A program made the position numbers and the translations under genes. A stretch of 57,802 nucleotides of DNA from Bacteroidota bacterium (GTDB taxonomy: Bacteria; Bacteroidota; Ignavibacteria; Ignavibacteriales; Ignavibacteriaceae): the NCBI GenBank assembly GCA_021815365.1, contig JAKAGZ010000012.1:1-57802 (forward strand), in the 5' to 3' direction. A model generated the notes under the pieces. It saw only the letters and a program-made list of their open reading frames with translations, did not search any database and was not told the DNA's origin. This document shows, one piece after another, positions 18,334 through 26,085 of this stretch. The number at the start of each line of letters is the position of its first letter. Within the stretch, counting starts at the first letter, position 1.

Positions 18334-18594
18334 ATGTTGTATTTTACATATATTATAGAATCTTCTAAATCAGGTAAATGGTATTATGGACATACCGACA
18401 ATACGGAAAGAAGATTGTGGGAACATAATTCTGGACAAAATATATCAACAAGAAATAAAGGTCCGTGGAAAATGATTTTCCTGTGGTCTTTCGAAACTGA
18501 GCTTGAGGCAATCAGGTTTGAATTGAAATTAAAAAAATTGAAAAATAAAGAATACATTAAAAAGAAATATCCAGAGTTCTTTTTGAAAAATTAA
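18334..18594 (+). CDS. Small GIY-YIG nuclease starting inside a tRNA-Pro copy
   Basis: Single-domain GIY-YIG endonuclease of 86 residues (UvrC-N-terminal/UPF0213-like). The motif region is FTYIIES and KWYYGHT (residues 4-22), with the conserved Arg in ERRLWEHNSG and the candidate catalytic Glu in ETELEAIRFELKLKKL. The ATG lies in the T-loop of a broken tRNA-Pro, and the T-arm GGAGG acts as ribosome site. An intact tRNA-Pro starts 3 bases after the stop. Small proteins of this kind are frequent in Bacteroidota-related genomes and often sit at tRNA ends, so it may be a homing or tRNA-targeting nuclease; its true substrate is unknown. Confidence 0.85.
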   Translation: MLYFTYIIESSKSGKWYYGHTDNTERRLWEHNSGQNISTRNKGPWKMIFLWSFETELEAIRFELKLKKLKNKEYIKKKYPEFFLKN

Positions 18595-18596
18595 TT

Positions 18597-18671
18597 CGGG
18601 GTGTGGCTCAGCCCGGTTAGAGCGCCTGGTTCGGGACCAGGAGGCCGGAGGTTCGAATCCTCTCACCCCGA
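18597..18671 (+). tRNA. tRNA-Pro (anticodon CGG)
   Basis: Complete cloverleaf: acceptor CGGGGTG pairs with CACCCCG, D-arm GCTC/GAGC, anticodon stem CCTGG/CCAGG with loop TTCGGGA (anticodon CGG) and T-arm with GGTTCGAATCC, discriminator A. CA follows only in part, so CCA is probably added after transcription. It restores the tRNA that the GIY-YIG gene interrupts. Confidence 0.95.
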
Positions 18672-18672
18672 C

Positions 18673-18988
18673 TTTGATAATAAATAGTTTGTTGACGCCG
18701 GGCAGATAAATAATGATAGGGTAGAGCGCCCCGACTCTGTCGGGGAGGCCGGAGGTTCGAATCCTCTCACCCCGACTTTTGATAATAAAAATAGTTTGTT
18801 GACGCCGAGCAGATAAATAATGATAGGGTAGAGCGCCCCGACTCTGTCGGGGAGGCCGGAGGTTCGAATCCTCTCACCCCGACTTTTGATAATAAATAGT
18901 TTGTTGACGCCGAGCAGATAAATAATGATAGGGTAGAGCGCCCCGACTCTATCGGGGAGGTCGTAGGTTCGAATCCTATCACCCCGAC
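18673..18988 (+). repeat. Three tandem ~105-bp repeats, each ending in a tRNA-Pro 3' half
   Basis: Units are 18673-18776, 18777-18883 and 18884-18988 (104, 107 and 105 bases). Each has a spacer of about 45 bases (TTGATAATAA...GACGCCG...GATAGGG), then a tRNA-like tail: TAGAGCG, an anticodon arm replaced by CCCCGAC-TCT-GTCGGGG, an intact T-arm and CACCCCGAC. None has the 5' acceptor strand. The third unit has diverged (stem mismatch, changed T-stem with compensation). They look like repeated duplication or integration scars at the tRNA 3' end. Confidence 0.85.
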
Positions 18989-19011
18989 ATAATTTAATTC
19001 GCGAGGTTACT

Positions 19012-19509
19012 GTGGCTCAAAATCATTCTTTCGACATCGTTTCTGAAATTGACTTCCAGGAAGTAGACAATGCCGTTAACCAGGCGATAAAAGAAATCCA
19101 CCAGAGATATGATCTGAAAGATTCACACACCGAGATCGAGCTGAACAAAAAAGACAAGTTCCTGAATATCAATACAAAAGATAATTACTCCTTAAAGGCA
19201 AGTATAGATATTCTGCAATCAAAATTCATAAAGCGAGGGATCTCGATAAAAGCTCTGAAATCAGAAGAACCTGAAACAGCTTCGGGAGGAAGGCTAAAAC
19301 AAAAAATCAATCTTCAAAGCGGGATATCAAAAGAGAACGCAAAAAAAATTACTTCGCTCATCAAAGATTCAAAGCTGAAAGTGAATGCACAGATCCAGGA
19401 TGAAAAAATCCGCGTGCAGGCACCGAAGATAGATGACCTGCAGGCTGTTATTAAAATGGTCCGCGAAGCAGACTTGGATTTCCCCACTCAGTTCATAAAT
19501 ATGAAATAA
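19012..19509 (+). CDS. yajQ: YajQ/UPF0234 family protein (c-di-GMP-binding type)
   Basis: Cytosolic protein of 165 residues matching the full YajQ family, with the N-terminal MAQNHSFDIVSEIDFQEVDN, the RYDLKDS motif and the C-terminal segment RVQAPKIDDLQAVI. Homologs bind cyclic di-GMP or nucleic acids; the role here is not shown. The start is GTG, 7 bases after GCGAGG. It directly follows the tRNA-Pro repeats and might be read from the same promoter. Confidence 0.93.
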   Translation: MAQNHSFDIVSEIDFQEVDNAVNQAIKEIHQRYDLKDSHTEIELNKKDKFLNINTKDNYSLKASIDILQSKFIKRGISIKALKSEEPETASGGRLKQKINLQSGISKENAKKITSLIKDSKLKVNAQIQDEKIRVQAPKIDDLQAVIKMVREADLDFPTQFINMK

Positions 19510-19628
19510 TACATTCCAACTTATAAAAAATCATTAATCCCAAAATCTGCGCAAGTGCATTTTTAGTACATAGCTTCTATCTATAAGATTCATATTTTTT
19601 ACAGACAGATAACAAAAGTTACTATATA

Positions 19629-19826
19629 ATGTTTACCACAGATGAAGATATTGTATGGATATGCCAGTACTGCGGAGAACAAAATTCAGTCTGGGTTGAC
19701 CTGACCGTTTCTTCAAAATTAGATTTCATAGAAGACTGCATGATCTGCTGCAGACCAAACAGGATCCTAATCAGGATAGATGAAGATGAAAATATATTTC
19801 TCGAATCCAGACCCCAGGATGAATAG
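19629..19826 (+). CDS. CPXCG-type cysteine-rich small protein
   Basis: Protein of 65 residues with two Cys pairs, WICQYCGEQNS at 11-21 and EDCMICCRPN at 36-45, followed by an acidic tail. This matches the CPXCG motif cysteine-rich family, predicted to bind a metal such as zinc. Function is unknown. It stands alone between yajQ and the heptamer repeat that abuts proC. Confidence 0.75.
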   Translation: MFTTDEDIVWICQYCGEQNSVWVDLTVSSKLDFIEDCMICCRPNRILIRIDEDENIFLESRPQDE

Positions 19827-19878
19827 TGAAAGCCTTCTTGAAAAGCTGACAAAAAATAAAATTATTAATTCTCCACCT

Positions 19879-19920
19879 TATACCATATACCGTATTCCAT
19901 ACTCCCTATACCATATTCCA
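19879..19920. repeat. Six-unit heptamer tandem repeat
   Basis: Six consecutive 7-base units with consensus TATWCCA: TATACCA, TATACCG, TATTCCA, TACTCCC, TATACCA, TATTCCA. It starts shortly after the CPXCG gene and ends 3 bases before the proC stop. The same heptad rhythm, with a different base composition, occurs at 8441-8504. Confidence 0.65.
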
Positions 19921-19923
19921 TCC

Positions 19924-20736
19924 CTACCCTTCATACAACCTCGCAGCTTTCTCTGCTGAGGTAGTTATCCCTTTTATCAAAGCTGAGCTGAAGCCATTAT
20001 GTTCCATCTGGTTCAAGCCGATAATTGTGCAGCCGCGCGGCGTTGTGACTTTATCAACTTCACTTTCAGGATGATTATTTTTATCAACGAGAAGCGATGC
20101 GGCACCCTTAGCAGTCTGAGCTGCCATCAGCAATGCTTCTTCTGAGTGAAAGCCGATTTCAATCCCTCCCTGTGATGCAGCTCGTATTGCTCTTAAAAAG
20201 AATGCTATTCCGCAGGCACATAAAGCAGTAGCCGGGATCATAAGACTTTCATCAATCACCAAGGTTTTCCCCACTGAGTCAAATATCTTCTTTGCAGCAA
20301 TGAGTGATTTGTCATTTTTATTTTCAGCAGCAATACAGGTCATTGATTCCCCGATCGCAATTGCTGTATTTGGCATTGCACGTACAACACTTATTTTCTC
20401 ACCTGCAATTTCCTTTATCGCTTTAATGCTTGCACCCGAAACGATGGATATGAGTTTGTGTTTTTTTCCATCCAGGTGAGGTGCGATTTGTGACAGCAGG
20501 TCATTTAGCTGACGCGGCTGCACAGCAATGATGATCAGTTCAGAGTTTGCAACTGCTTTGATATTGTCGCTTGTGACGTGAAACCCTTTCTTCTCATATT
20601 CTTTAAGAAATTGTGTCTGCTTTCGGGTTATAAAAATATTTTCAGGACGAAATAAATTTTTATTAACCAGTCCGTTAACGATCGCTAACCCGATATTTCC
20701 ACCTCCTAATACAGCAACTCTCATTTTCGAATCCAT
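19924..20736 (-). CDS. proC: Pyrroline-5-carboxylate reductase
   Basis: Last step of proline synthesis: NAD(P)H-dependent reduction of pyrroline-5-carboxylate. It has 270 residues with Rossmann motif VLGGGNIGLAIVNGL at the N-terminus, the VRAMPNTAIAIGES signature and the C-terminal TTPRGCTIIGLNQME region. The start ATG is 5 bases after GAGG. It begins just after the thrC stop (1-base gap), so it is a third gene of the thr operon and probably under the same attenuator. Confidence 0.95.
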   Translation of the reverse strand: MDSKMRVAVLGGGNIGLAIVNGLVNKNLFRPENIFITRKQTQFLKEYEKKGFHVTSDNIKAVANSELIIIAVQPRQLNDLLSQIAPHLDGKKHKLISIVSGASIKAIKEIAGEKISVVRAMPNTAIAIGESMTCIAAENKNDKSLIAAKKIFDSVGKTLVIDESLMIPATALCACGIAFFLRAIRAASQGGIEIGFHSEEALLMAAQTAKGAASLLVDKNNHPESEVDKVTTPRGCTIIGLNQMEHNGFSSALIKGITTSAEKAARLYEG

Positions 20737-20737
20737 T

Positions 20738-22066
20738 TTATCCTCTATTAATTAAAAATTCTTTTAAGCTTTTAAAATCGGAAGATATTTTTATTGACCT
20801 TTTTTCTTTCTGCAGACATGCCCTTAACCTTTCCGGTATAATTATCTCTTCTCCAACAGTATTTTTTATCACATCAATAAATTTTGCCGGATGTGCAGTT
20901 TCAAGTACTATTCCGCTGCATTGTTCAGATTTTTCAGCGGATAAATATTCATTAAGCGCCAGGTAACCAACTGCACCGTGCGGATCAATTATGTAACCAA
21001 ATTTTTTATTAACAGATTTCACAGCGTCCAGCGTTTCCTCATCGGTAAAAGAACGGCTGAAGATAATTTTTTTTATTAACTCATAATCGTTATTAAAAAT
21101 TTCCTTTATGCGCGCAAAATTACTTGGGCTGCCGACATCCATTGCATTGGAAATCGTTTTTATTGCAGGCACCGGGTTGAACTTCCCGGTTTTCAAATAT
21201 TCTGAAAAAACGGTATTTGAATTTACCCCAGCAATAAATCTTTTAACCGGCAGTCCCATTCTGTATGCCATCAAGCCGCCTGTCAGATTGCCGAGATTGC
21301 CGCAGGGAACTGAAAAAACAACCGGCAGCTTTTTTTCTTTTCGCGTTGTGATCAATTCTGATAATTGTGCATACGCATAAAAGTAATAAACCGATTGCGG
21401 AAGCAGCCTTGCTATGTTTATCGAATTTGCAGAAGAAAGATGTATCCTTTTTTTCAATTCCTCATCAGCAAAGGCTTCTTTTACCAGTCTTTGACAGTCA
21501 TCGAAGTTTCCTTCCACTTCAAGTGCAGTAATATTTTTATCGAAAGTAGTTAGCTGCTTTTCCTGTATGACGCTCACTTTTCCCGAAGGATAAAGAAGGA
21601 TAACCTCTGTTCCGGGTACATCGTAGAATCCATTTGCAACAGCGCTGCCTGTGTCACCGGAGGTAGCAACAAGAATAGTTATTTGTTTATTGTTGTCTTT
21701 CAGAAAGTAAGAAGTAACCTGAGCCATAAATCTTGCGCCGAAATCTTTGAATGCAAGCGTCGGTCCGTGGAAAAGTTCAAGGACGTATAAATTATTTGAA
21801 AGCTGAACCAGTGGTGCGTCAAAGTTAAAAGCTCTTTCGATAATATTTTTTAATTCATCCGGTTCAATTTCATCCGCCGTGTAAGGTTGTAAAACTTTCA
21901 TAGCTATTTCATTGAAGGAAAGATATTCTATGCCTGCAAAGAATTTATCTTTTACCTGCGGAAAAGTTTCGGGAAGATATAATCCCCCGTCTGCAGCTAT
22001 TCCACTCAATACCGCTTGTCTGAAAGTAACGGGTTCAGATTTTCTATTTATGCTGAAGTATTTCAA
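20738..22066 (-). CDS. thrC: Threonine synthase
   Basis: PLP enzyme that converts O-phosphohomoserine to threonine. The 442-residue length fits the E. coli-type branch. The N-terminal SINRKSEPVTFRQAVLSGIA and the PLP lysine motif LAFKDFGARFMAQ are present, followed by VATSGDTGSAVANGF and PCGNLGNLTGG for phosphate binding. It lies 7 bases after thrB and directly upstream of proC. Confidence 0.95.
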   Translation of the reverse strand: MKYFSINRKSEPVTFRQAVLSGIAADGGLYLPETFPQVKDKFFAGIEYLSFNEIAMKVLQPYTADEIEPDELKNIIERAFNFDAPLVQLSNNLYVLELFHGPTLAFKDFGARFMAQVTSYFLKDNNKQITILVATSGDTGSAVANGFYDVPGTEVILLYPSGKVSVIQEKQLTTFDKNITALEVEGNFDDCQRLVKEAFADEELKKRIHLSSANSINIARLLPQSVYYFYAYAQLSELITTRKEKKLPVVFSVPCGNLGNLTGGLMAYRMGLPVKRFIAGVNSNTVFSEYLKTGKFNPVPAIKTISNAMDVGSPSNFARIKEIFNNDYELIKKIIFSRSFTDEETLDAVKSVNKKFGYIIDPHGAVGYLALNEYLSAEKSEQCSGIVLETAHPAKFIDVIKNTVGEEIIIPERLRACLQKEKRSIKISSDFKSLKEFLINRG

Positions 22067-22073
22067 TGCTGCT

Positions 22074-23018
22074 CTAAAAATTCTTTGAAATGATTCTCGG
22101 ACCTGCTTTATTTATTCCTGAAATAAATGCTTCGTTTTCTACTCCCAGTTTGTTTGCTGCATTTTGCATAGCACCGGCAATTTTTTCCGCATTATTTCCG
22201 GATCGTGAAAGTGCAAAGATTGACGGACCGGAACCGGAGATACTGCAGCCCAGAGCACCGTTATCAAGCGCCGCATTTTTTATTTCATTGAATCCGGGTA
22301 TCAATGCAGAACGAACCGGCTCAATTATATAATCTTTAAGTGAGCGGCTAATCAGTTTGTAGTCCTTTTTCATTAAGCCCGCAACCATCGCTGCTATATT
22401 TCCCCATTGCCTGACTCCATCGGCTAAAGAGATATCCTTCTTCAAAATCCTCCTCATATCTGAAGTGTCCATCACAATATGCGGATACAAAATTGTGCAG
22501 TAAAGATCATCCGGGTAATCTATATTTATTATATCAAGCTCATCCACGCTTCTCGCAATTATAAAACCTCCGTACAAACACGCTGCCACATTATCGGCAT
22601 GCATCCTGCCGCCGCAGGTGAGCTTTTCGCCTTCCAGTGCAAACTTCATTAGTGTTCGTTTATCAAATTTTGTTTCGAGCAATGCATCGAGCGCAACAAC
22701 CGCAGCCACCGCGCTTGCAGCGCTCGATCCCAGACCGGTGCCCAATCCCATTTTTTTATGAATTTCAATTTCGATCCCTTCCTTAAAACCAATCTCATTT
22801 ACAAATGAGCTTGCGGCTCTGCCTGCTGTATTTTTTTCAATCTCCCTTGAAATCATCCCGTTGTCGCCGGTAATATTTTTTATCGCCAACCCTTTGTGAC
22901 CGTTCAGCCTGACTACAACCTCGTCACCGGGATCGTCAAGAGCAAAACCAAGAACATCAAACCCGCAGCCGACATTTGTTACCGAAGCCGGCGCAAAAGC
23001 TGTAACTTCTTTCTGCAT
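22074..23018 (-). CDS. thrB: Homoserine kinase
   Basis: GHMP-family kinase phosphorylating homoserine. It has 314 residues with N-terminal FAPASVTNVGCGFDVLGFA, the ATP loop GLGTGLGSSAASAVAAVVAL and C-terminal SGSGPSIFALS. It is first of thrB-thrC-proC. A Thr-rich leader ORF and terminator lie directly upstream. No thrA (aspartokinase/homoserine dehydrogenase) is in the window. Confidence 0.95.
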   Translation of the reverse strand: MQKEVTAFAPASVTNVGCGFDVLGFALDDPGDEVVVRLNGHKGLAIKNITGDNGMISREIEKNTAGRAASSFVNEIGFKEGIEIEIHKKMGLGTGLGSSAASAVAAVVALDALLETKFDKRTLMKFALEGEKLTCGGRMHADNVAACLYGGFIIARSVDELDIINIDYPDDLYCTILYPHIVMDTSDMRRILKKDISLADGVRQWGNIAAMVAGLMKKDYKLISRSLKDYIIEPVRSALIPGFNEIKNAALDNGALGCSISGSGPSIFALSRSGNNAEKIAGAMQNAANKLGVENEAFISGINKAGPRIISKNF

Positions 23019-23053
23019 ACTATACCTGCAATATTTTTAATTCATCTTAAAAC

Positions 23054-23083
23054 AAAAAAACCGGCTCCTTTTTTGAAGCCGGT
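23054..23083 (-). terminator. Attenuator terminator of the thr operon
   Basis: On the minus strand ACCGGCTTC-AAAAAA-GGAGCCGGT forms a 9-bp stem (one G-T pair), followed by a run of seven T. It is a complete rho-independent terminator placed before thrB. Its 5' arm can instead pair with TTGAAGC at the end of the leader ORF, giving the alternative antiterminator. Confidence 0.85.
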
Positions 23084-23122
23084 CTCTATTAAAACTACTG
23101 AAAATTTTTATATAACCCTGCT

Positions 23123-23209
23123 TCAACCGCCAGACATAAAGGTTGGTGTGGTGGGAGTAGTCACACTCGGGGTTGGTAGGGCTCTATATGATGATTTATT
23201 TTTATTCAT
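23123..23209 (-). CDS. Threonine leader peptide (28 aa)
   Basis: Short ORF MNKNKSSYRA... followed by LPTPSVTTPTTPTFMSGG. Six of its 28 residues are Thr and five of these fall within seven codons. It ends 39 bases before the attenuator terminator and 104 bases before thrB. CAACC in the last Thr codon region can pair with GGTTG over the stop codon; GGTTGAAGC can instead pair with the terminator arm GCTTCAA. This is the arrangement of ribosome-mediated attenuation: stalling at Thr codons frees the antiterminator. Confidence 0.75.
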   Translation of the reverse strand: MNKNKSSYRALPTPSVTTPTTPTFMSGG

Positions 23210-23226
23210 TTAAAAGCTCACCGGCT

Positions 23227-23255
23227 AAGCTAATGCAAATAATTTCTTTTGTCAA
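23227..23255 (-). promoter_or_regulatory. Candidate thr operon promoter
   Basis: Minus-strand TTGACA (23255-23250), then 17 bases, then TAGCTT (23232-23227), upstream of the leader peptide ATG at 23209. The -35 element is perfect and the spacing ideal; the -10 element matches TATAAT at only three positions. Confidence 0.45.
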
Positions 23256-23287
23256 TATCGGTGAGTGATTATCAGTAGATATTTATC

Positions 23288-23321
23288 AGGAGAGGTTCAT
23301 CATCAAAGATGAGCCTCTCCT
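23288..23321 (-). terminator. Hairpin after T9SS remnant
   Basis: A 14-bp stem (AGGAGAGGTTCATC with GATGAGCCTCTCCT, one G-T pair, 6-base loop) lies just past the stop of the T9SS remnant. It lacks a strong T tract, so it is a probable terminator or 3'-end stabiliser. It also separates that unit from the thr promoter. Confidence 0.5.
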
Positions 23322-23332
23322 CTACTTTAATT

Positions 23333-24060
23333 TTACTTCATCAGCACAAGCTTCTTGTTTGCCACAAATGTTCCTGTTTTCATTCGGTAAATGTAAATGC
23401 CTCTGGCAAGATTGTCTGCATTGAAGGTTACATTATAACTACCCGCAGTCTTATTTTCGTTGACAAGTGTCGCAACCTCTTTCCCGAGTACATCATAAAT
23501 TTTTATAGTTACAAACCCGTCAACCGGAATTTTATAATGAATTGTAGTCGCTGGATTAAATGGATTAAGGTAGTTCTGCGAAAGCGAATACGAGGTTGGC
23601 TTTTCTTCTGCCTTTTTGATTTGAAGCTTTAGCAATGAATAGCCAAGATTTGCCGAAAGCAAATTACCGTACACATTATACGCCTCTTCTGCTGTCGATA
23701 CTTCCATTGGTGTAGATAAAGTCCGATTGAGCTTTAAGTTCACTTAATAATCAAGCGGCTGTGTTCAAATCATTCTCGTTATATAATGCGATATTAAAAT
23801 TATTAAGCTTTGCCCTTACACTTAAAGATGTGTTCGGGTTCTCTGCATAATACTATTGTTTAGCTTTTTTGCCATATTTACATTGCCTTGCTTTAAGTAC
23901 AAATATGAAAGCAGAAGCTTCAGAAAGCTGCAATACAAAGAGAAGAATGTTGGAAGAAAAATCAGGCTGCATAATGAAAAGAAACCTAAAAGTATTACAA
24001 AAGCTAGCGGAGCTGAAGTGAAGCGGGACATTAACTGAGATTTATTATAAATCAACTTCA
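23333..24060 (-). pseudogene. Decayed TPR-like secreted protein with intact T9SS C-terminal domain
   Basis: The last open stretch (to 23743) encodes a complete type A T9SS sorting domain: SYSLSQNYLNPFNPATTIHYK, YDVLGKEVATLVNE and RGIYIYRMKTG, ending LVLMK. There is no signal peptide or convincing start. Upstream, protein-like sequence continues in other frames with stops: YYAENPNTSLSVRAKLNNFNI, then NENDLNTAA, a TGA, and LLSELKAQSDFIYTNG. The repeat-like 'AENPNTSLSVRAKL' pattern suggests a TPR region. I read this as the 3' part of a broken exported protein. Confidence 0.65.
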
Positions 24061-24116
24061 CCAAAATATTTTTTCAAAAAGTCTATTTCCACTTGAACCA
24101 TTACAAAACAGCTTTC

Positions 24117-25397
24117 TTACGGTTTTGCCGAAGCAACTTTAACTTCTTCTTTGTTGCCCAACGAATCTAACTCAGCTGTTACTTTATCTTTTATTTTATC
24201 AAATTCCGTTAAGTATTTTGCAGCTAGCGGATGAGCTGAAGGAATCTTTTGTTTGAAAGGATCAACCTGAGCTCCGTTTTTCCAGAACCTGTAGCAGACA
24301 TGCGGACCCGTTGCTTCTCCTGTCATTCCCACATAGCCGATCACCTGTCCCTGTTTAACTCGAGCTCCTTTGTGTATCCCCCTCGCAATATGTGACATGT
24401 GCAAGTATTGAGTTGTGTAGACACTGTTGTGTCTTATCTTTACATAGTTCCCGTTAAATACTGAATAGGTTGCAGCAATAACAACCCCATCACCTGTTGA
24501 TAGTATCGGGGTTCCTGTCGGTGCTGCGTAGTCAGTCCCAAGGTGTGCTTTTATTCTATGTTCAATCGGGTGGAATCTGTGCAAAGAATATCTGGAAGTT
24601 ATCCGGCTGAATTTAACAGGCGCTTTCAGGAATGCTTTTCGCAAACTCTTTCCATTCTTATCAAAAAATCCCCGCTCACTGCCGTGTTCAAAATTAATTG
24701 CATAGAATGACTCGCCTGCATGATTAAAATATGCACCGATGACTTTTCCAACTCCAACAGGCTGGTTGTCTACATATTCTTCTTCAAAAATAACTTTGAA
24801 ACTGTCCCCCTTTTGAATTCTGTAAAAATCAATTTGCCAAGCATAGATTTCAGATAGTTTAATTACTAATTCTGGATCAACTTCGTTATCCGTTATTGTC
24901 TGGTAAAGGGAATTATTTATGACCCCATTGACTGTCCTTGTTTTCATTTCTACTTTTTTAGATCCTGAAAAGACAAATGCTGAATCCTTTAAATTGACAA
25001 CCACATAGTCAACAGGATTTTTTTCATAAACAAGGTACTCGATCTTAGCTGAACTATCTTTTGTAGTGTAGATATGGTAACTGTTGCCCGATGTAATTTT
25101 ACTGAAATCATAAACATCTTTGAATTTTCTTATAATTAGGTCTATGACAGGGTAAGATATATTATACTGCAGGAGTATATCGGAAAAAGTTTCACTTTGA
25201 TTAACTGAATAATCGTCACGCAAAAGGTTAGTGGAAACAAAGCCATATTCATTAAGTTTCGGAGGCGGGTGATTCTGCAAGGCGGTTTTCGGTACCTCAA
25301 ATATGTATCGGTCAACAATTGAATAAGCAAGCAGTAACAATGCAGCAAAGTAAAAAATAAAAGTAATTAGGTTTAATCTTTGGATAGATTTCATCAT
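24117..25397 (-). CDS. M23 family murein metallopeptidase
   Basis: Envelope peptidoglycan endopeptidase of about 427 residues (start at the internal MMKS; the frame is open to 25439). One N-terminal membrane helix, an OapA/LysM-like region (about 75-200), then the M23 LytM domain (about 290-400) with zinc ligands in HLGTDYAAP, LHMSHIARG and GPHVCYRFW. The KQGQVIGYVGMTGEATGPH block is intact, so the enzyme is probably active. The C-terminal tail is Lys/Glu-rich. It stands alone. Confidence 0.88.
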   Translation of the reverse strand: MMKSIQRLNLITFIFYFAALLLLAYSIVDRYIFEVPKTALQNHPPPKLNEYGFVSTNLLRDDYSVNQSETFSDILLQYNISYPVIDLIIRKFKDVYDFSKITSGNSYHIYTTKDSSAKIEYLVYEKNPVDYVVVNLKDSAFVFSGSKKVEMKTRTVNGVINNSLYQTITDNEVDPELVIKLSEIYAWQIDFYRIQKGDSFKVIFEEEYVDNQPVGVGKVIGAYFNHAGESFYAINFEHGSERGFFDKNGKSLRKAFLKAPVKFSRITSRYSLHRFHPIEHRIKAHLGTDYAAPTGTPILSTGDGVVIAATYSVFNGNYVKIRHNSVYTTQYLHMSHIARGIHKGARVKQGQVIGYVGMTGEATGPHVCYRFWKNGAQVDPFKQKIPSAHPLAAKYLTEFDKIKDKVTAELDSLGNKEEVKVASAKP

Positions 25398-25602
25398 CAA
25401 CTTTTTTTGAACGAGAATGATTTTTTGCAAATTTAACACAATGAGCTTAGCAATGCAATTTTTTTTCTGAATATACAGGACTTTTAAAAAATTAAAATTT
25501 GGATTTTTTATTTGGGTCGAATTGAGTAAGTTTTAACAAAAAGTATAAGGCTGTGACCTTGTTGATATAGTTAAACAGGTTAAACAGAATATTCAAAGAA
25601 AG

Positions 25603-26061
25603 ATGCACTTATTGTTTAATTTAATATTGAAAAACAATTCCTGGGTTTTAATTGGAATAGTTTTCTTAACCGTTGTGCAAATACCTTGCTGCAGGGAGGG
25701 AATAATAAACCCGGGAAACCCTGTCGGCAATTTAAACGAACCGGTTATTTCAAGATCTGAAAATAATTATTCTTTTCAAATTGATGCTGATAAAGTTTCT
25801 TTCCTTAAAACAGATAGCACTTTATTGCATATCACCGAAACCGATGTATTTATTACTGTGACAGGTTATGGAGGAGGAACGGTTCAGATCAGGGTGATAG
25901 GGGAGAGTAAGCTGACACTTTATCAGGCATTGATAGCAAATAATATAGATGGCAAACAAGCTACCATAATAAATAATATTCCGGCTAGTGTGTCTTACCA
26001 CTTTCAGAATTTTTCTGGCAAGTTCAAAATCGGGCTATCAAAAAAACTTTTTACTCTTTAA
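25603..26061 (+). CDS. Hypothetical exported lipoprotein
   Basis: Protein of 152 residues with a hydrophobic N-terminus (about 15-28) and two Cys (VQIPCCREG, 29-30) that could be a lipobox. The rest (about 50-150) is beta-rich, with an alternating hydrophobic pattern such as LLHITETDVFITVTGYGGG. I recognise no family. It is monocistronic; its tail faces the DUF4412 gene on the other strand. Confidence 0.5.
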   Translation: MHLLFNLILKNNSWVLIGIVFLTVVQIPCCREGIINPGNPVGNLNEPVISRSENNYSFQIDADKVSFLKTDSTLLHITETDVFITVTGYGGGTVQIRVIGESKLTLYQALIANNIDGKQATIINNIPASVSYHFQNFSGKFKIGLSKKLFTL

Positions 26062-26085
26062 CAGCAATGACTTTGTTTTATCAAA

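Noticed and set aside
18767-18982. Minus-strand 71-aa ORF with repeated GFEPP/SPTESGRS text
   Set aside because: It is the reverse reading of the tRNA-tail repeats; this kind of ORF is a well-known artefact of tRNA sequence.
18673-18988. Three further tRNA genes
   Set aside because: Each lacks the 5' acceptor strand and D-stem left side, and the anticodon arm is a GC-rich palindrome with a 3-base loop, so none can fold as a tRNA.
18673-18988. CRISPR array
   Set aside because: The ~105-bp units are nearly identical along their whole length, there are no unique spacers, and no cas genes are nearby.
23822-24064. Minus-strand 80-aa hydrophobic ORF and its plus-strand counterpart as genes
   Set aside because: Neither resembles a protein; both overlap the decayed TPR-like region, whose better protein-like reading is in another frame.
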